Of a stretch of DNA of 5,322 nt, positions 1 through 5,147 are shown one piece after another. The position numbers and the translations under genes were made by a program. The stretch comes from Candidatus Sulfotelmatobacter sp. (lineage in GTDB: Bacteria > Acidobacteriota > Terriglobia > Terriglobales > Acidobacteriaceae): contig JASHTD010000252.1 of assembly GCA_030040725.1 (NCBI GenBank), positions 1 to 5,322 of the forward strand, in the 5' to 3' direction. The first letter of the stretch is position 1; every line of letters begins with the position of its first letter. The notes beneath the pieces were generated by a model that saw nothing but the letters and a program-made list of their open reading frames with translations, ran no database searches and was not told where the DNA came from.

Positions 1-1
1 A

Positions 2-61
2 AGCGGCAGTGAGAACTATCAGCAGTTTTCAGACGCGGAGTCGGAACCAATATTCGGCTAG
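2..61 (+). CDS. Possible C-terminal tail of a convergent gene (partial, 5' end outside window)
   Basis: One plus-strand frame is open from the left edge and ends at TAG 59-61. It would encode 19 residues, rich in Ser, Glu and Gln, ending in EPIFG. If real, it converges on the CBS-domain gene, and the two TAG stops overlap inside the palindrome CTAG at 58-61. The stretch is too short for family recognition. A second plus frame is also open through the edge, so this could be chance. I include it only because the composition is a plausible hydrophilic C-terminus and nothing else explains bases 1-57. Confidence 0.22.
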   Translation, partial: SGSENYQQFSDAESEPIFG

Positions 62-468
62 GATGCCGCGCGCCGGTTTCGGCGCTCGAGCTCAGCAGCC
101 TGATGCATGACAACGTCACGCAGAGAGACCAGCCCCTTTAACTCTTTACCTTCGATGATCGGCAAATGGCGAAAGCCGAATTCGTGCATGATAAACAGGC
201 ACTCCTCCACGCTGTCGTCCACCTGAACGGCGCGCGGGTTGGGAGTCATGACTTCGGCAACGGTGGTGTGTCCGGGCGTGCGCCCTGCGGCGACCACGCG
301 AGTCATAATGTCGCGCTCGGAAAAGATACCGATCAGCTGCCCATCGCGCAGAACAGGCAACGCACCGATGTTATGTTCGGTCATGAAACGCGCCGCTTCC
401 AGCACGGTAGTTCCGGCATCGATGGAATAAGTGCGGCGGTCTTTTACCAGATCACGGAGAGTGTTCAT
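58..468 (-). CDS. Two-CBS-domain protein (probable adenylate-binding regulator)
   Basis: This 136-residue soluble protein consists almost entirely of a tandem CBS pair (Bateman module). CBS1 spans about residues 7-60 and CBS2 about 69-127, each ending in the usual G-hydrophobic-x-S-x-x-D motif: SERD at 50-53 and SLRD at 115-118. In this family the motif Asp typically contacts the ribose of AMP, ATP or related ligands. The linker has the common EVMTP sequence (72-76), and the tail is basic (ERRNRR). Stand-alone proteins of this size usually act as energy or nucleotide sensors, but the partner and ligand cannot be read here. The ATG start is well supported by AAGGAG (complement of 477-482), 8 bases upstream. 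The 215-base leader holds two overlapping alternative hairpins. A terminator ends the upstream barrel gene, so this gene probably has its own promoter. Family call is firm; physiological role unknown. Confidence 0.93.
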   Translation of the reverse strand: MNTLRDLVKDRRTYSIDAGTTVLEAARFMTEHNIGALPVLRDGQLIGIFSERDIMTRVVAAGRTPGHTTVAEVMTPNPRAVQVDDSVEECLFIMHEFGFRHLPIIEGKELKGLVSLRDVVMHQAAELERRNRRAAS

Positions 469-476
469 TGGGGGAA

Positions 477-482
477 CTCCTT
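477..482 (-). promoter_or_regulatory. Shine-Dalgarno of the CBS-domain gene
   Basis: AAGGAG on the minus strand lies 8 bases before the ATG at 466-468 and fixes that start. Confidence 0.8.
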
Positions 483-487
483 AGTGG

Positions 488-531
488 AAAAGGCCGGTTC
501 TGCGATCGGCACCGGCCGCTTCGCAAGCGGC
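488..531 (-). promoter_or_regulatory. Overlapping alternative hairpins in the CBS-gene leader
   Basis: Two perfect 7-bp stems share bases 515-517 and so cannot form together. In transcript order, the first pairs 525-531 with 515-521 (GCCGCTT/AAGCGGC, 3-base loop). The second pairs 511-517 with 492-498 (GGCCGGT/ACCGGCC, 12-base loop) and is followed at once by TTTT (488-491), just before the Shine-Dalgarno sequence. This is the geometry of an anti-terminator/terminator or translational switch, though the U-run is short. Function is inference; the pairing is seen directly. Confidence 0.35.
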
Positions 532-635
532 ACTACTCTATCACAGAGTCTGAAACCCCAGCCTTTAAAGATTTTACGGCAAGGACTTACTGGAGAAAAG
601 ACGATTTTCCTTTAGGAAGATTTGCCTGTTCTACG

Positions 636-668
636 AAAGAAACCGGCGGCCCAGGGGCTCGCCGGCTT
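636..668 (-). terminator. Rho-independent terminator after the beta-barrel gene
   Basis: About 19 bases past the barrel gene stop, a GC-rich stem pairs 660-665 with 643-648 (CCGGCG/CGCCGG). It can extend inward through 656-657 with 650-651 if T659 is bulged. On the minus strand it is followed by TTTCTTT (complement of 636-642). A strong stem plus a U-rich tail in the right place is a good intrinsic terminator, separating the barrel gene from the CBS gene. Confidence 0.6.
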
Positions 669-683
669 CTCACTTTGCGCGCG

Positions 684-1274
684 CTAAAATCGAAATTGCG
701 GCCCAACACTGACTCTCAAATTGTTGTGGGCGCTGCCGTTGATAAAGAAGATATCGTCGCCGGCTTCCATGCGAATCCCAATCGGTCCGGCGAAAGCCTC
801 AATCCCTCCGCCCGGATAGACCGCGAATGCTGTGGTTCCGTTGGTAATGCCAACGGAGTTGGTAAATCCGGTGACCGGACCGGAATTGGTGACGCTGAAG
901 TTGTCAAACCCTACCTTGCCGGTAACAAAAAATCGCACCGGGCCGGACCCTGTCTGGAACTTAGGGCCGAAAAACGCATGCAGAGTTCGCAGGTGAGAAG
1001 GCACTGTGGTGCTGGTCACACCGTTGGTGAACGTCGCGGTGTAATTCCGCTGGAAATCGTAGGCCATCTCGCCCTCAATCTGGACCCACTGGCTCACGTT
1101 GAAAGCTCCTCGACCACCGACGCCAAAGAAGTTCTCCGGAGGATTCGCGTAGGCGTAACGATAGTATTCGGCAAAGGCTCCAACCTCGAAGTGATCTTCG
1201 CTGGCTTGCGCCCACAATACGGGTGCAGCGAACAGCAAAGCCAAAACTCCAAACTGAATGCAGCGCTTCATCAT
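684..1274 (-). CDS. Outer-membrane beta-barrel protein (small, OmpA/OmpW-like fold)
   Basis: This 196-residue protein begins with a clear Sec signal peptide: a basic MMKR start, a hydrophobic core to about residue 20, and probable cleavage after AQA (22-24). The mature part alternates polar and aromatic residues in short strands separated by Asn/Thr/Gly-rich loops, e.g. EVGAFAEYYRYAY, VQIEGEMAYDF, VRFFVTGKVGF and IGIRMEAGDD. It ends in VSVGPQFRF, with the C-terminal Phe typical of the signal read by the BAM complex. The length suits a small eight-stranded barrel of the outer-membrane beta-barrel superfamily; there is no periplasmic OmpA domain. A pore, adhesin or structural role cannot be chosen from sequence. 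Two consecutive ATGs (1272-1274 and 1269-1271) are possible starts; GAGGAG 9 bases before the first favours it. A terminator follows. Family call good, specific role unknown. Confidence 0.85.
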   Translation of the reverse strand: MMKRCIQFGVLALLFAAPVLWAQASEDHFEVGAFAEYYRYAYANPPENFFGVGGRGAFNVSQWVQIEGEMAYDFQRNYTATFTNGVTSTTVPSHLRTLHAFFGPKFQTGSGPVRFFVTGKVGFDNFSVTNSGPVTGFTNSVGITNGTTAFAVYPGGGIEAFAGPIGIRMEAGDDIFFINGSAHNNLRVSVGPQFRF

Positions 1275-1283
1275 TTAATTAAA

Positions 1284-1289
1284 CTCCTC
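1284..1289 (-). promoter_or_regulatory. Shine-Dalgarno of the beta-barrel gene
   Basis: GAGGAG on the minus strand lies 9 bases before the first of two adjacent ATG codons. It also sits inside a six-codon minus-strand frame (ATG complement 1293-1295) whose TAA directly abuts the gene's ATG. The rest of 1290-1393 holds an A8 tract (complement of 1295-1302), a GATCC direct repeat (1303-1307 and 1316-1320) and a 12-bp perfect palindrome CTCCCCGGGGAG at 1337-1348. I could not place a convincing -10/-35 pair there. Confidence 0.75.
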
Positions 1290-1393
1290 GCTCATTTTTT
1301 TTGATCCGCTTCAAAGATCCACTTCTCACACACTCCCTCCCCGGGGAGTAAGCGGAGGGTTCGCGGCAGAGGCTGCGGAACGTAAATTCTCAG

Positions 1394-1446
1394 ATGAAAG
1401 GCTGTGCGAGCGGGGTTGCTGCTCTAGAAGCAGCAAGCTCGCGCAG
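1394..1446 (-). terminator. Large stem-loop after the exported-protein gene, probable terminator
   Basis: TTGCTGCT (1416-1423) pairs perfectly with AGCAGCAA (1429-1436) around a 5-base loop. After a GGGG bulge (1412-1415) the stem continues GCGAGC (1406-1411) with GCTCGC (1437-1442), a T-G pair, then CTG (1402-1404) with CAG (1444-1446). That gives about 18 pairs in all. On the minus strand the stem is followed by CCTTTCATC, a weak U-tract. It lies 45 bases past the stop at 1491, so a terminator is likely; an RNA-stability or processing element is the alternative. Confidence 0.45.
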
Positions 1447-1490
1447 TGCAGCGAAGTCGTCGATTAAATAAGGGGTTTACTGGAGACGCA

Positions 1491-1913
1491 TCATTGCAGG
1501 TGATTCAGATGGATCGGAGCTGCATCGGCTGCGCTTTCGCCGCGCGGCGTCATCGAGAGAACCATGTACTCTCGTTCCTTGCTGTCGAGAGCCGGCACAC
1601 GCAGAAGTACCTTGCCATTTTGCAGACGGAAGCGAACATCTTCTCCGACGGGAAGAAGCACCGGATGCTTGCTGCGGGAAACGATTCGATACGTCACTTC
1701 GCTCGTTTCGAGCACGTACTCCTGGCAGAGAAGAGATGAGGCTTTCGCCGGGATGGTGCCGTCGGCTTCCGCGGAGCTGTTCGGTGCGCCTTTGATTCCG
1801 TATGGCACCGAGTTCATTTCCAGCAGTTTGCCGCTGAGATAAGCCTTCGGCTCCTGAGCCAAGGCGCAGGCGGCGAGCATGATCACTGCCAGAATAAGCG
1901 ACTTAGAACGCAT
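1491..1913 (-). CDS. Small exported protein of unknown function
   Basis: This 140-residue protein has an N-terminal export signal: basic MRSK, then a hydrophobic stretch to about residue 19. Cleavage could follow ALA (17-19, signal peptidase I). LAAC at 13-16 also fits a lipobox with Cys16, so a lipoprotein is possible. The mature part looks like a small beta-rich domain with LLCQEYVLE (61-69), TYRIVSR (74-80), HPVLLPVGE (83-91) and LLRVPALDSKEREYMV (103-118). I recall similar small secreted proteins from Acidobacteriota with the same CQEYVL / LLPVGE / KERxY pattern, but know no function and have not checked this. No Shine-Dalgarno precedes the ATG at 1911-1913. The 123-base gap to aroA contains a dyad and AACGAT repeats, suggesting its own regulated promoter, and a strong stem-loop follows. 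The reading frame is confident; function is unknown. Confidence 0.8.
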   Translation of the reverse strand: MRSKSLILAVIMLAACALAQEPKAYLSGKLLEMNSVPYGIKGAPNSSAEADGTIPAKASSLLCQEYVLETSEVTYRIVSRSKHPVLLPVGEDVRFRLQNGKVLLRVPALDSKEREYMVLSMTPRGESAADAAPIHLNHLQ

Positions 1914-1923
1914 GAGTAAATTG

Positions 1924-1947
1924 TTAACGATTCTTAAACGATACGTT
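1924..1947 (-). repeat. AACGAT repeats upstream of the exported-protein gene
   Basis: AACGAT occurs at 1926-1931 and 1937-1942, exactly 11 bases apart (about one helical turn). The second copy forms an inverted pair AACG-ATA-CGTT (1937-1947). The tract lies 11-34 bases before the start codon, where a -10 element or leader would be. It may be a protein-binding tract or chance in an AT-rich promoter. Confidence 0.35.
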
Positions 1948-1948
1948 A

Positions 1949-1964
1949 GATGACCTCGGTCATC
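1949..1964. promoter_or_regulatory. Dyad operator candidate GATGACC-TC-GGTCATC
   Basis: This is a perfect inverted repeat with 7-base arms around a 2-base centre, 35-50 bases upstream of the exported-protein ATG and in the gap after aroA. Its position and symmetry suit a dimeric transcription factor near a promoter. The centre is too small for a stable RNA hairpin, so DNA binding is the better reading. I cannot assign a regulator family. Confidence 0.4.
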
Positions 1965-2036
1965 GAACAGAGGTAACGTGGAGGGCGGGAAAGCACGTAA
2001 TCGACAGGAAGTCCTGGAGCGAGGGTTGCGGTTGGC

Positions 2037-3341
2037 TTAGTTCTCGATCAGTTGTTGCAAGGTGGCAAAGAAAGCTGGGTAGGAAATCGCCGCGCACTCG
2101 CTGCCGCGAAGCATGGTTTCCCCTTCAGCTCGCAGCGCGGCGATACTGAAGGCCATGGCAATGCGATGATCACCGAACGATTTGAGTTCAGCACCATGTA
2201 GCCGTTGCGAACCGGGAATTCGCAATCCATCTTCGCGCTCTTGGACCTGCGCGCCCATGGCGCGAAGATTCCTAGCGATCGAAGCAATGCGGTCGGATTC
2301 CTTTACGCGCAGTTCTTTGGCATCACGCACTTCAATACCCTGTTTTGTGAACGGAGCGATCGCGGCCAGCACGGGAATCTCATCGATGAGAGCGGCCGTG
2401 TCTGCACCGGCGATGGTAGCTCCTTTCAAGCTGCCGCCTTCAGCCTGCACGGTGCCGACTAATTCGCCGTGAATTTCTTCCAGTTGAGTGACCGAGATTC
2501 GCAGGCCCAGTTGCAGCAGGATATCGAGCAGGCGGGCGCGGGTGGGATTCATCAGCAGATTTGTGATTGTCAACTGCGACTCCGGGAAGAGAGCGGCTGC
2601 GCACAGAAAGAACGCCGCGCTCGAAATGTCCCCGGGAATTCGAGCATCGATGCCGCGCAGACGCTGCCCGCCACGAATCCGGGTTTCATTGCCCTTCCGG
2701 TCGAGGGTAACGCCGAAAGCGCGCAGGGCCAGCTCACCGTGATCTCGCGTGCGGAGCGGTTCTTCGATGATGGTTTCTCCCTCGGCCAGCAGGCCAGCGA
2801 ACAAAAGGCAAGTCTTGACCTGAGCGCTGGCGACAGGCATTGCGTAATGAATGCCTTTGAGCAGCGTGCCGCTGATGCGCAGCGGGAGATTGCCATTGTC
2901 CGATTCGATTTTCGCGCCCATGGCAGTGAGCGGCGCGATGATGCGCTGCATAGGACGCCGCGAGAGGGATTCGTCGCCGGCCAACTCCGTGGAAAAATTC
3001 TGCGCCGCGGCAATGCCGCTCAGCATTCGAATGGTGGAACCGGAGTTACCGCAATCGAGCGGCTCGACGGACGCCGTCAATGAGGGTCCGCTTCCCTGCA
3101 CCTCGACGACGTTGCCGGCATCAGCATCATTTTTGCGCTCCCACTTCACGCCCAGCGAACGCAAGCACCGCAGCGTGCTGGTGCAGTCCGCGCCGGTGGA
3201 ATAATTCTCGAGCCGCGAAGGGCCTTCGGCAATCGCAGCCAGCATCGCGTAACGATGGGAAATCGATTTGTCTCCCGGCAAGCTCACGCTGCCGCGCAGA
3301 TTGCGCCCGGGACGAAGGATTATCTGAGATTCAGTCGTCAT
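2037..3341 (-). CDS. aroA: 3-phosphoshikimate 1-carboxyvinyltransferase (EPSP synthase)
   Basis: This cytoplasmic enzyme transfers the enolpyruvyl group of PEP to shikimate-3-phosphate, the sixth shikimate-pathway step toward chorismate. From the chosen ATG it has 434 residues, usual for the family. Landmarks in order: LPGDKSISHR (21-30; Lys25, Ser26, Arg30), GNSGSTIR (98-105), SRRPMQR (127-133), SAQVK (172-176), RDHGE (199-203), PGDISSAAFF (236-245), NPTR (265-268), IDEIPVLA with catalytic Asp320, KESDR (347-351) and GDHRIAMA (390-397). The enzyme looks complete. SAQxK, GDKS and NxTR match the class II set, but class II usually has RDH[ST]E. Gly101 keeps the residue equivalent to E. coli Gly96, and the E. 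coli Lys411 position appears to be Ile. ATG at 3339-3341 leaves 20 residues before PGDK, like relatives; an in-frame TTG at 3360-3362 would add seven. Neither has a Shine-Dalgarno. No terminator is evident downstream. Confidence 0.97.
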   Translation of the reverse strand: MTTESQIILRPGRNLRGSVSLPGDKSISHRYAMLAAIAEGPSRLENYSTGADCTSTLRCLRSLGVKWERKNDADAGNVVEVQGSGPSLTASVEPLDCGNSGSTIRMLSGIAAAQNFSTELAGDESLSRRPMQRIIAPLTAMGAKIESDNGNLPLRISGTLLKGIHYAMPVASAQVKTCLLFAGLLAEGETIIEEPLRTRDHGELALRAFGVTLDRKGNETRIRGGQRLRGIDARIPGDISSAAFFLCAAALFPESQLTITNLLMNPTRARLLDILLQLGLRISVTQLEEIHGELVGTVQAEGGSLKGATIAGADTAALIDEIPVLAAIAPFTKQGIEVRDAKELRVKESDRIASIARNLRAMGAQVQEREDGLRIPGSQRLHGAELKSFGDHRIAMAFSIAALRAEGETMLRGSECAAISYPAFFATLQQLIEN

Positions 3342-3362
3342 CGTGGGTTCGTCGGGATTCAA

Positions 3363-3368
3363 ATATAA
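3363..3368 (-). promoter_or_regulatory. Possible -10 element upstream of aroA
   Basis: The minus strand reads TATATT (complement of 3363-3368), in the only AT-rich patch of the 90-base gap between aroA and the upstream gene. A start of transcription about 7 bases on would give aroA a very short leader, consistent with the missing Shine-Dalgarno. No good -35 lies 16-18 bases upstream, so support is weak. Confidence 0.22.
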
Positions 3369-3431
3369 ATGGATGGAGTAGGCCAGCAGCGGTCAGGAGC
3401 CGCAGACTCTGCATCAACAATCGAAAATCAT

Positions 3432-3839
3432 TTACGCCAGCGCCTTAGCCTCGGCCCGCGCTTCGCTTAGAACTTCCGCCGGAATCTCTTTCAGCCGCAA
3501 CCCAAACTCAAACATAGGCGTCTCGGTTCCCCGGCCCCAGCGCGCAACTTCCCAATGCGCGCGAATGAATTTCACATTCGGATGCTGGCTGAGGTCAAGC
3601 AGTAAAGGATATTGCCCGGCATAAAATTGCTGAGGAAATGTAACGACTGGCTTGGGCTCCCAGGCCGCGCCATCGGTTGAGCCTGAGATGCTGATCTCGA
3701 GCGACTCCTGCTCGATGATTCGCGTGATGTCGAGAGTGAGCAGAAAATTGCGCTGACCGGCTCCGCTGACATCGATTGCGGCGCCGTCGCCCTTGGCGCT
3801 CACAACGGTTTTCTCTGCCACCAATGCTGTGTCAATCAT
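3432..3839 (-). CDS. Conserved protein of unknown function, 135 residues
   Basis: I do not recognise a named domain. There is no signal peptide or membrane segment, so it is probably cytoplasmic. Residues 1-115 look like a beta-sandwich: strands with alternating hydrophobics (NFLLTLDITRII about 31-42, LEISISGS about 47-54, PLLLDLS about 78-84, KFIRAHWEVARWGRG about 89-103, PMFEFGLRLKEI about 107-118). The C-terminus (EVLSEARAEAKALA) should be a short charged helix. I recall close relatives in Acidobacteriota genomes, where the HWEV-RWGRG-ETPMFEF block seems the most conserved, but this is memory, not a search. ATG at 3837-3839 has no Shine-Dalgarno. It starts only 37 bases after the hydrolase stop with no terminator between, so co-transcription with the hydrolase is likely. 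Function unknown. Confidence 0.8.
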   Translation of the reverse strand: MIDTALVAEKTVVSAKGDGAAIDVSGAGQRNFLLTLDITRIIEQESLEISISGSTDGAAWEPKPVVTFPQQFYAGQYPLLLDLSQHPNVKFIRAHWEVARWGRGTETPMFEFGLRLKEIPAEVLSEARAEAKALA

Positions 3840-3876
3840 GACGAGAGAAGTTTAACACGCGCTTTTGCCGGGCCGA

Positions 3877-4686
3877 TCACAAGCTGGAGTCGAGGAACTG
3901 CCGCACGAGCTTGGTGACTTCCTCCGGCTGCTCCCAGGGCGAGTAATGCCCAGCTTTCGGAACCACGCGCAACTGGCTGCCGGAAATGTGGCAATGCATC
4001 ACGTCGGCCTCGTTCAGGCCGGTCAGGATATCTTCGTCTCCGGTAACGATCAAAGTGCGAACATTGATGGTCTTCAACGTGTCAATCGAATCAGGACGTT
4101 CGGCCATTCCCCGTTGCACCTGGGCTACATCTTCGGGAGACATTTTGCGCAGCATGCGCAGGGCACCATCGACCAGGTCGGGACGGGTCTCGCGGGTGGT
4201 CTTTCCCAGAAGGCGCGGGATCATATTTTGAAAGAAGTTTTCCGTTCCGCTTTCCAGCACATCGTTAGCGGTTTGCAATCGCGCGGAGCGGGCTTCGGCG
4301 GAATCGGCAGCGGCCTTAGTATTCACAAGGCCGAGAGCAGCAGCGCGGCCGCGATAGCGACGCCAGAATTCGAAGAGCGCGTATCCGCCGATGGAAACTC
4401 CAACGAGAGGCGCACGGCCAACGTCCGCGTCATCCATGACATGAGCTATATCGTTGGCGTGTTTTTCCATGGTCGCGGGACCATCGCCAATGTCGGAGCC
4501 GCCGTGACCGCGAAGATCGGGAAGAATCATACGGTAGCGCGAAGCGAGCGGGTCGGCGACCGGCAGCCAGAATTCGTGATTCGCGGGGAAAGGATGAAGG
4601 AGGACCACCGGCGGTCCTTCGCCGAGGACGCGATACACGATTTGCGCATCGTCACTTCTAACGGTGTGAGAGGAAATGGGAGGCAT
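3877..4686 (-). CDS. Alpha/beta-fold hydrolase
   Basis: This 269-residue protein is a standard single-domain alpha/beta hydrolase. The oxyanion-region motif LLHPFPAN spans 29-36 and the strand/turn DLRGHGGS spans 57-64. The nucleophile elbow is G-V-S-I-G (96-100, Ser98). The acid is in TGDED (215-219, probably Asp219) and the catalytic His in AGHYSPWEQPE (245-255, His247). All three triad residues are present and the length is normal. A cap region of about residues 124-200 separates the elbow from the acid. There is no export signal, so it is cytoplasmic. Relatives include esterases, 3-oxoadipate enol-lactonase-like and haloperoxidase-like enzymes; the substrate cannot be read from sequence. 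ATG at 4684-4686 places the first strand normally but lacks a Shine-Dalgarno; a perfect palindrome sits just upstream instead. The unknown gene follows after 37 bases. Confidence 0.92.
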   Translation of the reverse strand: MPPISSHTVRSDDAQIVYRVLGEGPPVVLLHPFPANHEFWLPVADPLASRYRMILPDLRGHGGSDIGDGPATMEKHANDIAHVMDDADVGRAPLVGVSIGGYALFEFWRRYRGRAAALGLVNTKAAADSAEARSARLQTANDVLESGTENFFQNMIPRLLGKTTRETRPDLVDGALRMLRKMSPEDVAQVQRGMAERPDSIDTLKTINVRTLIVTGDEDILTGLNEADVMHCHISGSQLRVVPKAGHYSPWEQPEEVTKLVRQFLDSSL

Positions 4687-4688
4687 GA

Positions 4689-4698
4689 GACGCGCGTC
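4689..4698. promoter_or_regulatory. Perfect palindrome GACGCGCGTC next to the hydrolase start
   Basis: This 10-bp perfect palindrome ends 2 bases before the hydrolase ATG and occupies the place where a Shine-Dalgarno would be. It may affect access to the start or be a protein site. It is short and GC-rich, so chance is possible. Confidence 0.25.
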
Positions 4699-4733
4699 GA
4701 TTTGCGATTTGCGATTTTTCGATTGCCGATTTA
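4698..4733. repeat. Period-7 CGATTTG tandem repeat
   Basis: Five consecutive units begin with CGATT at 4698, 4705, 4712, 4720 and 4727: two exact CGATTTG, then CGATTTTT, CGATTGC and CGATTTA. The period is 7, with one 8-base unit. The tract lies between the PspC-like gene stop and the hydrolase start. A related fragment, AATCGAAAATC, lies near 3419-3429 beside the unknown gene stop. I recall AATCG-rich short repeats in Acidobacteriota intergenic DNA, unverified. Confidence 0.6.
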
Positions 4734-4794
4734 CGGAGCCGCCTTATGCGCGGGCCGTCGTTCCCCAACTGTCGGCCGCCGACCGCGAACAACT

Positions 4795-5109
4795 CTACGG
4801 GTTCGTCGCGCGCTGCGCTCCCGCGGGAGCGGTCAGCAGAAGTGGTTCCTCGGGAATTACGACCCAAGCAATCGGGTAAGACAAAAGACCGATCCCGGTC
4901 ATGAACGAAGCAATCAGCCAGGTCAAACGGACAACGGTCACGTCGATATCGAAGTATTCGGCGAAACCCAGGCAGACGCCGGCGATCTTGCGTCCGTTGC
5001 GCGGCCGCACCAGCCGCTTTCGCGCAATAGATGCCCCGACGCGCGTGCCGCAATAGGCGCAAATATTGGCGTCATCCTGAATCACTTTGCCGCAATAGTT
5101 GCAGTACAT
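4795..5109 (-). CDS. Zinc-ribbon / PspC-domain membrane protein
   Basis: This 104-residue fusion has two parts. Residues 3-20 form a short zinc ribbon, with Cys3-x2-Cys6 and Cys17-x2-Cys20 as the metal ligands. After a basic linker (ARKRLVRPRNGRK), residues about 33-88 are a PspC domain with KIAGVCLGFAEYF, the conserved D-x-D-x-T-x-V-R (54-61), then a hydrophobic segment (about 57-86, FMTGIGLLSYPIAWVVIPEE). PspC proteins sit in the inner membrane and take part in phage-shock/envelope-stress responses; zinc-ribbon fusions are a known bacterial arrangement. No pspA or pspF partner lies in the window. I chose ATG 5107-5109 because GGAGG is 8 bases upstream; an in-frame GTG at 5125-5127 would add six residues but overlaps that site. 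The upstream region holds an ECF-like promoter candidate. Domain call firm, exact role inferred. Confidence 0.93.
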   Translation of the reverse strand: MYCNYCGKVIQDDANICAYCGTRVGASIARKRLVRPRNGRKIAGVCLGFAEYFDIDVTVVRLTWLIASFMTGIGLLSYPIAWVVIPEEPLLLTAPAGAQRATNP

Positions 5110-5117
5110 AATTTCAC

Positions 5118-5122
5118 CCTCC
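5118..5122 (-). promoter_or_regulatory. Shine-Dalgarno of the PspC-like gene
   Basis: GGAGG on the minus strand lies 8 bases before ATG 5107-5109 and decides that start against the upstream in-frame GTG. Confidence 0.8.
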
Positions 5123-5147
5123 CCCACAGTCGGTCTCTACAAGACAA

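Noticed and set aside
11..30. GAGAACT-6-AGTTTTC imperfect stem after the CBS gene as a terminator
   Set aside because: It is AT-rich with a G-U pair and has no U-tract on the minus side.
468..1304. 278-codon plus-strand open frame opposite the barrel gene
   Set aside because: It is antisense to a protein with a signal peptide and C-terminal Phe beta-signal, crosses the terminator and leader region, and has no recognisable domain.
2005..2016. CAGGA/TCCTG inverted repeat after aroA as a terminator
   Set aside because: It is too small, has a 2-base loop at full pairing, and no U-tract follows.
2469..3083. Plus-strand frame of 204 codons within aroA
   Set aside because: Shadow of a fully conserved EPSP synthase.
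4698..4733. CGATTTG array as a CRISPR array
   Set aside because: Units are 7 bases and contiguous, with no spacers.
4771..4783. GTCGG-3-CCGAC hairpin after the PspC-like gene as a terminator
   Set aside because: The stem is only 5 bp and no T-run follows on the minus strand.
4658..5062. Minus-strand frame of 134 codons overlapping the PspC-like gene and the repeat tract
   Set aside because: It is out of frame with the zinc-ribbon/PspC domains, is Arg-rich in composition, and spans the intergenic repeat.
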